DNA of 64,000 nt from Deltaproteobacteria bacterium. GTDB lineage: Bacteria > Desulfobacterota > Deferrimicrobia > Deferrimicrobiales > Deferrimicrobiaceae. A program made the position numbers and the translations under genes. Shown here piece after piece: positions 27,950 to 37,993 of the stretch (its first letter is position 1; each line of letters opens with the position of its first letter). The notes under the pieces were generated by a model that made no database searches, was not told where the DNA came from, and saw only the letters and a list, made by a program, of their open reading frames with translations. Location of the stretch: NCBI GenBank assembly GCA_021815305.1, contig JAKAHC010000001.1:558001-622000 (forward strand), in the 5' to 3' direction.

Positions 27950-28912
27950 TCATCCCGTCTTCCTCCAAGGCTCCGGAATCCGGACGGGAGGAAGGATCTC
28001 CTCCAGCCGTGCGCGTTCCGGTTCGAGCCACGCCGGAAGCACCAGGCGGGATCCGAGCCGGTTTGCGGGCTCGTCGACGGAGAAACCCGGGGGATCGGTC
28101 GCGATCTCGAAGAGGACCCCGCCGGGCTCCCGGAAGTAGATCGAGCGGAAATAGGTCCGGTCGATGGCCGGCGTCACGTCGAGTCCCGCATCCGAGAGCC
28201 TGTTGCGCCACGCCGCCTGCTCCTGCGGACCGGGGGTCCGGAAAGCGACGTGGTGCACCGTCCCCGCCGCCACCTTGCCGCGCGGCGCGGAAGGGAGACA
28301 GAGAACATCGACGATTCCGCCGAAATCTCCGTCCCGGGTCCCGAACCGGAACCGGTTTCCCTTCTCTTCCGTCAGGCGGAAACCGAGCGTCTCCGTGAGC
28401 AGTCCCGCGGTCCGTTCGTATCCCTCCACGGAGAGGGTGACGCCGTGGAATCCCCGGATGGCGTGCCCGGCGGGAACCGGCCCGTGGACTTCGGGCCCGT
28501 CCGGCATCCGCCCCCCGTGCTCCACCAATTCGAGAGCCAGCCCGTCGGGATCCGAAAAAGTCACGGCCTGGTCCTCGAACCGCGTGGCGGCGCCTCCGAA
28601 GGGAATCCCCAGGGAACGAAGCCGTTCCGTCCAGAATCCGAGCGACCGTTCCGGGACGGAGAAGGATACGGCGGTCGCCTGCCCGGTCCCCCCGCGGCCC
28701 CGGGGCGCTCCGGGCCATGGGAAGAAGGTGAAGATCGTTCCCGGCCGGCCCTCCCCGTCGCCGAAGTAGAGGTGGTAGGTGCGGGGATCGTCGTAGTTTA
28801 CGGTAAGCTTGACCAGCCGCAGCCCCAGCGCGCCCGTGTAGAAATCGAGGGTCCGCTGCGGATCGCCCGCGATCGCGGTGACATGATGGATCCCCCGTGT
28901 CGCCCCTTCCAT
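27950..28912 (-). CDS. VOC-family ring-cleaving dioxygenase-like protein
   Basis: The 320-residue protein has two tandem vicinal-oxygen-chelate modules. It begins GIHHVTAIAGDPQRTLDFY, then LRLVKLTVNYDDP and YHLYFGDGEGRPGTIFTFFP, the pattern of the MhqO/MhqA (hydroquinone-type) ring-cleaving dioxygenases. The second module starts GFHGVTLSVEGYERTAGLL and ends HHVAFRTP with GGVLFEIATDPPGF. Candidate metal ligands are the histidines of HHV and HGV and the glutamate of LFEIA. By family it would open hydroquinone or catechol rings with Fe(II) and oxygen, or detoxify quinones. Exact substrate is not shown. GGAGGG precedes the ATG. Confidence 0.85.
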   Translation of the reverse strand: MEGATRGIHHVTAIAGDPQRTLDFYTGALGLRLVKLTVNYDDPRTYHLYFGDGEGRPGTIFTFFPWPGAPRGRGGTGQATAVSFSVPERSLGFWTERLRSLGIPFGGAATRFEDQAVTFSDPDGLALELVEHGGRMPDGPEVHGPVPAGHAIRGFHGVTLSVEGYERTAGLLTETLGFRLTEEKGNRFRFGTRDGDFGGIVDVLCLPSAPRGKVAAGTVHHVAFRTPGPQEQAAWRNRLSDAGLDVTPAIDRTYFRSIYFREPGGVLFEIATDPPGFSVDEPANRLGSRLVLPAWLEPERARLEEILPPVRIPEPWRKTG

Positions 28913-29066
28913 GAACGGCCCTCCGGAAACGGGTATCGGATATTCCGATGGCGGCGGACATCCCGACGTTTCGTGAGGAAGCGTCGACGGCGTCCGGGGA
29001 TCGGATCCACGGCCGCCGTACGGGGGAAATGGGTGAAATGAAGCTCGAACCGCGAGGGATTTTCTT

Positions 29067-29072
29067 TACAAT
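29067..29072 (+). promoter_or_regulatory. -10 element placing the transcript start at the gph ATG
   Basis: TACAAT lies 6 bp before the ATG of the HAD phosphatase gene, and no Shine-Dalgarno sequence is seen upstream of that ATG. If used, transcription would begin at or next to the start codon, giving a leaderless mRNA. The -35 region (CTCGAA or nearby) is poor. Confidence 0.45.
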
Positions 29073-29078
29073 GACGGG

Positions 29079-29735
29079 ATGGCATTCAACGCGCGCATGC
29101 TGGTCTTCGATCTGGACGGGACGCTGGTCGATTCGAAGGAGGACCTGGCGAACTCGGTGAACGTGGCCCTTTCGTCGTTCGGCTTTCCTCCCCTGCCCGT
29201 TCCCGTCATCTGCACGTACGTGGGCGATGGAGCGTCGATGCTCCTCCGGAGGGCCCTCCCTCCCTCGGAGGTCGATGCCCTCCCGCAAGTGCTGGAGCGG
29301 TTCCTTTCCCACTACCGGAGGCACCTCCTGGACACCACCCGCCCCTACCCGGGGGTGACCGACGCCCTGCGGCGATGGTCGGGCAGATACCGGATGGCGC
29401 TGCTCACGAACAAGTCGCTGGCGATGACGGCGGACATCCTTTCGGGGCTCTCCCTGGAGAAGCATTTCTCCGATGTGCGCGGGGGGGACAGTTTCCGGAG
29501 CAGGAAACCCGACCCGGAAGGGCTGCGAACCATCCTGCGGGAGGCCGGGGTCGCCCCGGGGGAAACCGTGATGGTCGGGGACTCGAAGAACGATGTCCTC
29601 GCCGGGCGGGGAGCGGGGACCGTCACCTGCGGCGTTACCTACGGCCTGGGGGCATCGGGGTTCTCCGACCATCCCCCGGATTTCACCGTCGAACGGTTCC
29701 CGGACCTGTTCCGCCGCGTACGCCCGGCGGAGTGA
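29079..29735 (+). CDS. gph: HAD phosphatase, phosphoglycolate phosphatase-like
   Basis: The 218-residue haloacid-dehalogenase enzyme has motif I FDLDGTLVDSKEDL with the catalytic aspartate, motif II LLTNKS, the motif III lysine in SRKPDPEGL, and motif IV MVGDSKNDVLAGRGAG. The cap domain after motif I (VICTYVGDGASMLLRRALPP) matches the Gph subgroup, which removes phosphate from 2-phosphoglycolate. Other small phosphate esters are possible. The start has no ribosome-binding site and a -10 element just before it. CPBP and RMD1-family genes follow closely on the same strand. Confidence 0.88.
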   Translation: MAFNARMLVFDLDGTLVDSKEDLANSVNVALSSFGFPPLPVPVICTYVGDGASMLLRRALPPSEVDALPQVLERFLSHYRRHLLDTTRPYPGVTDALRRWSGRYRMALLTNKSLAMTADILSGLSLEKHFSDVRGGDSFRSRKPDPEGLRTILREAGVAPGETVMVGDSKNDVLAGRGAGTVTCGVTYGLGASGFSDHPPDFTVERFPDLFRRVRPAE

Positions 29736-29748
29736 CGGGGAGGAGGAC

Positions 29749-30363
29749 ATGCCCGGCGAAAAGACGTTTCCCGGGAAACCGGTGCTGGTCCTCGTGGGAA
29801 TCGTGGCCGCGATCCGGCTTTCGTTCCGGCTGCGCACTCCCCCCGAGGTGCTCCAGCCGTCGTTCCTGGCCTCCGCGCTGTTCCTGTACGCGCCGATGCC
29901 GAGGTACCTGCGCCGCGGCGTTCCGTCCTGGCTCCTTGTTCCGGATGCCGGCAGGTCGGCGAGAATCCTCCTGCTCCTCACGGCGGCCGGAGCGGCCGTT
30001 CTCCTCCTCCTTGCCCGCCTCCCTCTCCCGCCGGAGATTTCCCCGTTCCACGGGACGGTCCCCGCGCTCTCCTGGCCGCTCGCCGCGCACCTCCTGTTCC
30101 TCGTCGCCATCCCGGAGGAGGTTTTCTTCCGGGGCTACCTCTTCGACGCCTTCGAGGAAACCGGCTGGGAGCCGATCCTGCCGACCTCCCTCCTGTTCGC
30201 GGCCGCCCACGTCGCGATCGCACCGTCCCCCTTCCGCGCCCTGACCTTCTTCCCCGCCCTGCTCCTGGGGTGGGGGCGCAGGGCGTCGGGAAACCTCTTC
30301 GTCCCGGCGGCCGTCCACTTCCTGTACGACCTCTACCCTTGGCTGATCGGGGGTGCGTCATGA
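29749..30363 (+). CDS. CPBP-family intramembrane glutamic protease
   Basis: The 204-residue membrane protein has the CPBP (Abi, Rce1-like) catalytic motifs: EEVFFRGYLFDAF (EExxxR), then LFAAAHVAIA (FxxxH), and AAVHFLYDLYPW with the last histidine and acidic residue. Several hydrophobic helices surround them. Family members cleave membrane proteins, for example in CaaX processing or C-terminal sorting of surface proteins. The ATG at 29749 follows GGGGAGGAGG. Its stop overlaps the start of the RMD1-family gene by 4 bp (ATGA), so the two are translated together. No sorting signal substrate is visible nearby. Confidence 0.87.
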   Translation: MPGEKTFPGKPVLVLVGIVAAIRLSFRLRTPPEVLQPSFLASALFLYAPMPRYLRRGVPSWLLVPDAGRSARILLLLTAAGAAVLLLLARLPLPPEISPFHGTVPALSWPLAAHLLFLVAIPEEVFFRGYLFDAFEETGWEPILPTSLLFAAAHVAIAPSPFRALTFFPALLLGWGRRASGNLFVPAAVHFLYDLYPWLIGGAS

Positions 30364-31457
30364 ACGGCGTGCGGGTGGCATCCGGCCACCTCTTCTTCTT
30401 CGCCGCGTACGATGCGGGCTTCGAGATCGCGCTCGATAAGGCGCGGACCCTTTGCGAGGCGTTCGACGCGGCGGGGATCGCGGGGCTGCGACCCGCCCCC
30501 CCGCATCTCCAGTACCGTCCGAAGCCGCTCGTCGTCCCCATGGGAGGGGTGCCCGTCTCCGCCGGGAACCGGAGCTTCTCCCTGGACGGTTCGGTGAAGA
30601 TCTTCGATTTCGGCGCCCTCTCCGTGACGCTCGCCCTCCCTGTGCGGGACCTGCCGTGGGAGGAGTACGTCTCGACCGCGCTCGCCATCGCGTCGGAGGG
30701 AGGTCCGGAAAAGGCGGCGCGGGGGGTGGCGGAGAAGGTGTTTTCGCGGATCCGCCCCGCCGTCTCGCGCCCGATGCTGGCCGACCTCGCGGAGGAGTAC
30801 TGCCTGTGGCACGCGGCGGAGTTCTCCCCGTCGATGACCGGCACGCAGGCGCTGGACCGTCTCCCCCAGGACATCGCGCGTCTTCTGACGCTCGAGAGGG
30901 GGGCCTTCAGCGCCCCGGCGCTGGAGGAGATCCTGCGCTGCCCCATACGGTATTTCGAGAACGACCTGTTCCTCGCCGACTGGAACGCCGCCTTCGTGTA
31001 CGACCCGAAGTTCCAGGACACGGTCGAGGTGCTGGAGTTCCTGAACGTGCAGTGCCTCGAGCTGCGCTTCTTCGACCGCGTCCTCCACGAAGCGATCGAC
31101 GGGATGGCGGAGGAACTGCGCCCCCGCAGGCGCCTCTTCCGGGTTCTGCGCGACCCTTACGAGGGGCCGATGCGCAAGCTCTCCCAGATCCGCACGGACG
31201 TCTCCCTCGTCCGGGAGCGGATCTACAACACCCTGAAGCTGGTGGGGGACGCCTACCTGGCCCGGGTGTACGAGGAGGCGAGGAAAAAGGTGGGAGCGGA
31301 AAAACACGAGGGAACGGTGCGCGACCAGCTCGCCACCCTGACCGACATCTACACCGTCCTGAACAACCGCGCCCAGGCGGCGCGGTCCGAGACGCTGGAG
31401 CTGATCATCATCCTGCTGATCGCCCTCGAGATCGTCATGGGGCTGCTCCGCCGGTGA
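30360..31457 (+). CDS. RMD1/YagE-family (DUF155-like) membrane-anchored protein
   Basis: This 365-residue protein resembles the conserved RMD1/YagE family (COG1723). [16 protein letters not shown] near the N-terminal half is the family's beta-rich region. [20 protein letters not shown], then [20 protein letters not shown], form the C-terminal helical part, and a single tail helix ([18 protein letters not shown]) ends the protein. Eukaryotic relatives (RMND1) sit in the mitochondrial membrane and affect translation; bacterial function is unknown. The gene overlaps the CPBP protease by 4 bp, hinting at a shared membrane task. The family call is from memory of the pattern and moderately sure. 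Confidence 0.75.
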   Translation: MNGVRVASGHLFFFAAYDAGFEIALDKARTLCEAFDAAGIAGLRPAPPHLQYRPKPLVVPMGGVPVSAGNRSFSLDGSVKIFDFGALSVTLALPVRDLPWEEYVSTALAIASEGGPEKAARGVAEKVFSRIRPAVSRPMLADLAEEYCLWHAAEFSPSMTGTQALDRLPQDIARLLTLERGAFSAPALEEILRCPIRYFENDLFLADWNAAFVYDPKFQDTVEVLEFLNVQCLELRFFDRVLHEAIDGMAEELRPRRRLFRVLRDPYEGPMRKLSQIRTDVSLVRERIYNTLKLVGDAYLARVYEEARKKVGAEKHEGTVRDQLATLTDIYTVLNNRAQAARSETLELIIILLIALEIVMGLLRR

Positions 31458-31521
31458 GTTTTTGGTACTATTCCCACGGGAGAATCCCCGATCGCCGATC
31501 CCTATCGAGGAGGGGGGCCAG

Positions 31522-32709
31522 ATGAAGATCCGCACCATCGACCAGATGGACCTATCCGGAAAGAGAACCCTCATCCGGGTCGATTTCAACGTCCCGATGG
31601 ACAAGGCGGGGAACATTGCCGACGACACCAGGGTCCAGGCCGCGCTCCCCACGATCCGTCTGGCGGTGGAGAAGGGGGCGAAGACGATCCTTCTGTCCCA
31701 CATGGGACGCCCCAAGGGAAAGCGGGTGCCCGGGATGAGCCTGGCGCCCGTGGCGCCGCGCCTGGCCTCCCTCCTGGGAAAACCGGTGGCGTTCGCCGGG
31801 GACTGCGTGGGAGAGGAAGCCGCCGGGGCGGTCGCCGCGTTGCGGCCCGGGGACGTGCTGCTCCTTGAAAACGTCCGTTACCACGCGGAGGAGGAGAAGA
31901 ACGACGAGGGGTTCGGGGCCAGGCTGGCGGCCCTCTGCGACGTGTACGTCAACGACGCCTTCGCCACGGCCCACAGGGGACACGCCTCCAACGTGGCGAT
32001 CCTCAGGTTCGTGAAGGAACGCGCGGCGGGGCTCCTGATGAGGAACGAGATCGCCTACTTCGAGAAGGCGCTGGTCTCCCCCGCCAGACCCCTGGCGGCC
32101 ATCTTCGGCGGGGCGAAGATCTCCGGGAAGATCGAGGCGATCAACAACGTCCTGCCGAAGGTCGACAAGATCCTCATCGGCGGGGCGATGGCGAACACCT
32201 TCTTCGCCGCGCAGGGGTACGGCATCGGAAAGTCGCTCTACGAAGCCGAAATGGTAAAAACGGCCGGCGAGGTGCTCGCGGGAGCCGCGTCCCGGAAGGT
32301 CAGGCTCTACCTCCCCGTCGACGTGGTGGTGGCCGACCGCCTGGAGGCTTCGGCCCCGACGAAGACGGTCACGGCGCAGGAGATCCCGGAAGGTGCGATG
32401 GCTCTGGACATCGGCCCCGGTAGCGTCATGCTGTTCCGGGAGGCGATCCAGGACGCGAAGACCATCGTGTGGAACGGGCCGATGGGGGCGTTCGAAACCC
32501 CGCCGTTCGCGGCGGGAACGCATGCGGTGATGCGGGCGCTGGCGGAGAGCGCCGCCGTCACGATCGTGGGAGGGGGAGACACCGACACCGCCCTGCACAA
32601 GGCGGGCCTGTTTTCCCGGATGTCGTACGTCTCCACGGGAGGGGGCGCGTTCCTCGAGCTGCTCGAGGGGAAACGGCTCCCGGGGATCGCCGCGCTCGAG
32701 GAGGATTAG
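31522..32709 (+). CDS. pgk: Phosphoglycerate kinase
   Basis: The 395-residue enzyme interconverts 1,3-bisphosphoglycerate and 3-phosphoglycerate with ADP/ATP. Signatures are [72 protein letters not shown] and the C-terminal [14 protein letters not shown] with [13 protein letters not shown]. Length is normal. AGGAGGGGG precedes the ATG. A -10-like TACTAT lies at 31466-31471. No gap or tpiA gene is adjacent, so glycolytic genes are scattered. Its last 4 bp overlap the end of a gene on the other strand. Confidence 0.98.
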   Translation: MKIRTIDQMDLSGKRTLIRVDFNVPMDKAGNIADDTRVQAALPTIRLAVEKGAKTILLSHMGRPKGKRVPGMSLAPVAPRLASLLGKPVAFAGDCVGEEAAGAVAALRPGDVLLLENVRYHAEEEKNDEGFGARLAALCDVYVNDAFATAHRGHASNVAILRFVKERAAGLLMRNEIAYFEKALVSPARPLAAIFGGAKISGKIEAINNVLPKVDKILIGGAMANTFFAAQGYGIGKSLYEAEMVKTAGEVLAGAASRKVRLYLPVDVVVADRLEASAPTKTVTAQEIPEGAMALDIGPGSVMLFREAIQDAKTIVWNGPMGAFETPPFAAGTHAVMRALAESAAVTIVGGGDTDTALHKAGLFSRMSYVSTGGGAFLELLEGKRLPGIAALEED

Positions 32710-32999
32710 CTCCAGTACCCTTCCTTCCTGTGCTCCTCGATCTCCTCGTCCACGATGGCCAGGTGCCGTTTCTCCTCCTCGATGAGCCGCCGGTACATCT
32801 CCCGCCCGCGCTCGTCGTTCGCCTCGGAGAGAAACCGGGTGTAGAGCTCGATCCCCGCCCTCTCGTGGTTTTGCGCCTCCAGGAGGTTCCGGTTGAATTG
32901 CAGCATCTCGGAGACACCCACGTAGTCCACGCCGTACTGGCCCTTTTTCCCCCCGGGCTCGTCCCCTCCCCCGCCGAAAACCTTTTTCCAGAACGACAT
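32706..32999 (-). CDS. Small ferritin-like/rubrerythrin-type protein
   Basis: The 97-residue protein has a basic, glycine-rich N-terminal 20 residues and then two long helices ([20 protein letters not shown] and [20 protein letters not shown]). ERAGIELY and the EKRH element of the second helix (ExxH) look like one half of a ferritin-like di-iron four-helix bundle, so the protein would need to dimerise to form a complete site. No rubredoxin domain is present. It may handle iron or peroxide. It is convergent with pgk, overlapping by 4 bp, and divergent from ligA across a shared upstream region of about 138 bp. Confidence 0.75.
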   Translation of the reverse strand: MSFWKKVFGGGGDEPGGKKGQYGVDYVGVSEMLQFNRNLLEAQNHERAGIELYTRFLSEANDERGREMYRRLIEEEKRHLAIVDEEIEEHRKEGYWS

Positions 33000-33066
33000 G
33001 TGTCACCTCGCTCCCGTCACGGCGTTCTTCCGCGTCGCGGTGCGCGAAACGCCGCTTCGTCCATTG

Positions 33067-33072
33067 TATAAT
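33067..33072 (+). promoter_or_regulatory. Consensus -10 of ligA
   Basis: A perfect TATAAT, preceded directly by TG, sits about 65 bp before the ligA GTG. No convincing -35 is seen 16-18 bp upstream. The opposite strand reads TATACAAT across the same spot and may serve the ferritin-like gene. Confidence 0.5.
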
Positions 33073-33083
33073 CGGTTTTGTAA

Positions 33084-35186
<2,103 letters not shown>

Positions 35187-35189
35187 CCG

Positions 35190-35471
35190 ATGGCGGAGAT
35201 CTCCGAAGCCCACGTCGTCGTGTCCGGCCGCGTGCAGGGGGTGTGGTTCCGCGGCAACACGCAGCGGGTGGCATCCGACGCCGGCGTGCTCGGGTACGTG
35301 CGCAACCTGCCCGGCAGGCAGGTGGAGGCGGTCCTCCAGGGGGAGCGCGCGGCGGTGGAGCGGGTGATCGACTTCATGCGGGTGGGACCGCCGGGCGCCG
35401 CGGTGAGTGACATCGTGGTCTCCTGGCGCGCGGCGGTGGGAACGTACCATGGATTCCGGATCCGCTACTGA
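35190..35471 (+). CDS. acyP: Acylphosphatase
   Basis: The 93-residue protein has the acylphosphatase loop VSGRVQGVWFRGNTQRVA, with the substrate-binding arginine and the conserved asparagine in GYVRNLPGRQVEAVLQG. It hydrolyses acyl phosphates such as carbamoyl phosphate or 1,3-bisphosphoglycerate. It follows ligA by 3 bp. The last 23 bp overlap the beginning of the AmrS-like gene in another frame, an unusually long overlap for this operon. Confidence 0.95.
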   Translation: MAEISEAHVVVSGRVQGVWFRGNTQRVASDAGVLGYVRNLPGRQVEAVLQGERAAVERVIDFMRVGPPGAAVSDIVVSWRAAVGTYHGFRIRY

Positions 35472-36453
35472 CGGCGGGGTCGCGGCGTACTGGCGGTCCG
35501 ACGGGGAAGCCGTCCGGTGCGAACTGTGCCCGCACCGGTGCCGCATCGCCCCGGGGACGGAGGGGATCTGCCGCGTCCGGGAGAACCGGGACGGCACGCT
35601 GTTCGCGGCCACCTACGGGAAGGTCGCCGCGGTCGCGGTCGACCCGGTCGAGAAGAAGCCCCTGTACCACTTTCACCCCGGTTCCCGCATCCTCTCCATC
35701 GGCTCCGTGGGCTGCAACTTCCGCTGCGAGTTCTGCCAGAACTGGCACCTCGTGGAGAAGAAGGTCCCCCTGGAGAACGTGCGGATCGACGAACTGGTCA
35801 AGACGGCGCGCCGCGAGGGGTCGGTGGGGATCGCCTACACCTACAACGAGCCCCTGATCCAGTTCGAGTTCGTCCTTGCCTGCTCCAAGGCGTTCCGGGA
35901 GGCGGGGATGAAGAACGTCCTGGTCACCAACGGGTATGTGAACCCCGGGCCGCTTTCGGAGCTTCTCCCGTACGTGGACGCGATGAACATCGACCTCAAG
36001 TCGATGGACCCGGCCTTCTACCGCGAGGTGTGCGGCGGGGAACTCGCGCCGGTACTCGAGACGGTCCGGGCCGCGGCCGGGGCGACCCACGTGGAGATCA
36101 CCACGCTCCTGTACACGGGGCGCAACGACGGGGACGATCCGGTGCGCAGGGTGATCGACTTCGTGGCGGAGACGGACCCGGAGATCCCTCTCCACTTCTC
36201 CCGCTACTTTCCGCAAGCCCGCGCCACGGCTCCTCCGACGCCGGTCGGGCGGCTCGCGGCCGCCTTCCGGACGGCGAGGGAACGGCTTCCCTATGTCTAT
36301 GTCGGGAACCACCGGCTGCCGGGCGCGGAGGACACCTCGTGCCCCCGTTGCGGCGCGGTGGTGGTGCGCAGGGAAGGGTACGGCGCCGATCCGCGTGGGC
36401 TGTCCGGCAACCGCTGCGCTTCTTGCGGCGAACGACTCCGATTCGTGGTATAA
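35449..36453 (+). CDS. amrS: AmrS-type radical SAM enzyme (AmmeMemoRadiSam family)
   Basis: The 334-residue protein matches the radical SAM member of the AmmeMemoRadiSam set. An N-terminal cysteine block (CELCPHRCRIAPGTEGICRV) precedes the SAM cluster motif CNFRCEFCQNWH (CxxxCxxC). GIAYTYNEPLIQFEFVL, TNGYVNPGPLSELLPYVDAM and DLKSMDPAFYREVCGG follow in family order. The C terminus is a zinc-ribbon-like segment with CPRCG and CASCG. The ATG at 35449 overlaps acylphosphatase by 23 bp. No AMMECR1 or Memo gene is adjacent. The reaction is unknown for this family. Confidence 0.92.
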   Translation: MDSGSATDGGVAAYWRSDGEAVRCELCPHRCRIAPGTEGICRVRENRDGTLFAATYGKVAAVAVDPVEKKPLYHFHPGSRILSIGSVGCNFRCEFCQNWHLVEKKVPLENVRIDELVKTARREGSVGIAYTYNEPLIQFEFVLACSKAFREAGMKNVLVTNGYVNPGPLSELLPYVDAMNIDLKSMDPAFYREVCGGELAPVLETVRAAAGATHVEITTLLYTGRNDGDDPVRRVIDFVAETDPEIPLHFSRYFPQARATAPPTPVGRLAAAFRTARERLPYVYVGNHRLPGAEDTSCPRCGAVVVRREGYGADPRGLSGNRCASCGERLRFVV

Positions 36454-36461
36454 ACCAACCG

Positions 36462-36737
36462 ATGGATCGTTCGAGCCTTCACGGCCGCCGGCGCGCCCTT
36501 GCGGGGACCGGGACTGCGATCGTCCTTGTCACCCTCCTCCTCGTCCTTTGCCTGTTTCCCGGCGCATCGACCGCCCGCGCGGCCGACGAAGCGAAGACGG
36601 CGACCTTCGAGGGCCGCGCCGCCGCGGAGCGGGAGAGCCGTTCCCGCTACCGGGATCTCGAGGTGGCGTCCCTGGTGATCATCCTCGTCGCGGGCGGCGT
36701 GGCCGTCATCTGGGCCGTCCGGAGGAAGAAACCATGA
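36462..36737 (+). CDS. Small two-helix membrane protein coupled to a response regulator
   Basis: I do not recognise this 91-residue protein. It has a signal-peptide-like N-terminal helix (TAIVLVTLLLVLCLFPGAS) ending in a possible ARAADE cleavage site. A charged stretch of about 25 residues (EGRAAAERESRSRYRD) is followed by a C-terminal membrane helix (VASLVIILVAGGVAVIWAV) with a basic tail RRKKP. After cleavage it would be a one-helix inner-membrane protein with a short periplasmic domain. The stop overlaps the response-regulator start as ATGA, so the two proteins are made together, and a sensory or anchoring role is a reasonable guess. Confidence 0.7.
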   Translation: MDRSSLHGRRRALAGTGTAIVLVTLLLVLCLFPGASTARAADEAKTATFEGRAAAERESRSRYRDLEVASLVIILVAGGVAVIWAVRRKKP

Positions 36738-37951
36738 CGGCGACCGCCCTGAAACGGATCCTCGTGGTCGACGACGAGCCGATGATCCTCACGCTCCTCT
36801 CCGCGGTCCTGCGGGAGAAGGGCTGGGACGTCGTCGAGGCCCGTTCCGGGACCGAAGGGATCGAGATGCTGGAGCGCGCGGGGTTCGACGTCATCCTCAC
36901 GGACCTGGTGATGCCGGGGGACAGCGGCATCGAGCTCCTCCGGGCCGCCAAGGAGATCCACCCCGACGTCGAGGTGATCCTCATGACGGGGTACGCCACG
37001 GCGGACACGGCCATCGAGGCGATGCGCGGCGGAGCGTTCCACTACCTCGTCAAGCCGCTGAAGATCGAGGAAGTGGTCATCCTGGCGGACAAGGCGTACG
37101 CACAGCGGCGGCTGCAGCGCGAAAACCAGTTCCTCAAATCCGAGATCCGCGGCGGGTACCAGATCCAGTCCGTCGTGGGGGACAGCGAAGCGGTCGAGCG
37201 GCTTGTCGCCTCCCTGCAGGGGATCGCGAACACCGACGACCCGGTCCTCCTGATCGGGGAGCGCGGGACGGGAAGGAACTTCTTCGCCCGCTTCGTTCAC
37301 TTCAACAGTTCGCGGGCCGCGGGTCTTTTCGTCCCCGTCTACTGCGCCGGCGCCGCGGGGGAGAGGGTCGTCGCCGACCTGGTCGGGCAGGGTCCCGCGG
37401 GGGGCGAGCGCCAGGGCATCCCGCACCCGGGGAAAATGGAGCTGGCGAACCGCGGCACCCTCTATCTCGCCGACATCGGGGAAGCGGGCCGGGAGGCCCT
37501 CGGGAAGCTGGACCGGTTCCTCGCCACGAAGCGGATCGCTCCCGCAGGAAGCGCGAAAGAGATCTCGCCCGACGTCAGGATCGTCGCCTCCACCTCCGTT
37601 CCCGCCGAAGAGCTTGCCCGCGACGGCAACCTGCCGCCGGCGATGCTGAAGGCATTCGAGGCGGGGACCGTCCACATTCCCCCCCTGCGGGAGCGCCGCG
37701 AGGAGATCCCGCTTCTGCTCCACCACTTCCTCCAGGAGACGAACCGGGAGAGAAGGAAACCCCTGCGGGGATTCACTTCCGCGGCCCTTTCCATCCTGGA
37801 GCCGTACGACTGGCCGGGCAACGTCCGCGAGCTTCGGGACCTTGTCCACGCCATCGCGGCGAAGAAGAAGCAGGGGACGATGATCGACGCTTCGGACATC
37901 CCCCCCGAGATCATCTACCGCCGGCTGCGCAGGAAAGAATCGCCGGCGTAA
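36734..37951 (+). CDS. NtrC-like response regulator with degenerate AAA+ domain
   Basis: The 405-residue protein has a normal receiver domain: acidic pocket D13-D14 (LVVDDEPM), phospho-acceptor D57 (LTDLVMPG) and K107 (HYLVKP). The following AAA+ domain keeps the overall NtrC scaffold (IQSVVGDSEAVERL; RIVASTSVPAEELA; IPPLRERREEIPLLLHHF; LEPYDWPGNVREL). However, Walker A is GERGTGRN in place of GESGTGKE, Walker B is GTLYLADIG in place of GTLFLDEIG, the GAFTGA loop that contacts sigma54 is replaced by LVGQGPAGGERQG, and no C-terminal DNA-binding helix-turn-helix is present. It probably cannot hydrolyse ATP or activate sigma54 and may act by protein binding. Confidence 0.9.
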   Translation: MTATALKRILVVDDEPMILTLLSAVLREKGWDVVEARSGTEGIEMLERAGFDVILTDLVMPGDSGIELLRAAKEIHPDVEVILMTGYATADTAIEAMRGGAFHYLVKPLKIEEVVILADKAYAQRRLQRENQFLKSEIRGGYQIQSVVGDSEAVERLVASLQGIANTDDPVLLIGERGTGRNFFARFVHFNSSRAAGLFVPVYCAGAAGERVVADLVGQGPAGGERQGIPHPGKMELANRGTLYLADIGEAGREALGKLDRFLATKRIAPAGSAKEISPDVRIVASTSVPAEELARDGNLPPAMLKAFEAGTVHIPPLRERREEIPLLLHHFLQETNRERRKPLRGFTSAALSILEPYDWPGNVRELRDLVHAIAAKKKQGTMIDASDIPPEIIYRRLRRKESPA

Positions 37952-37993
37952 TCCCCCGGCGTCCTTGCGGCCGGCCGCACGAGGAGGCGATCC

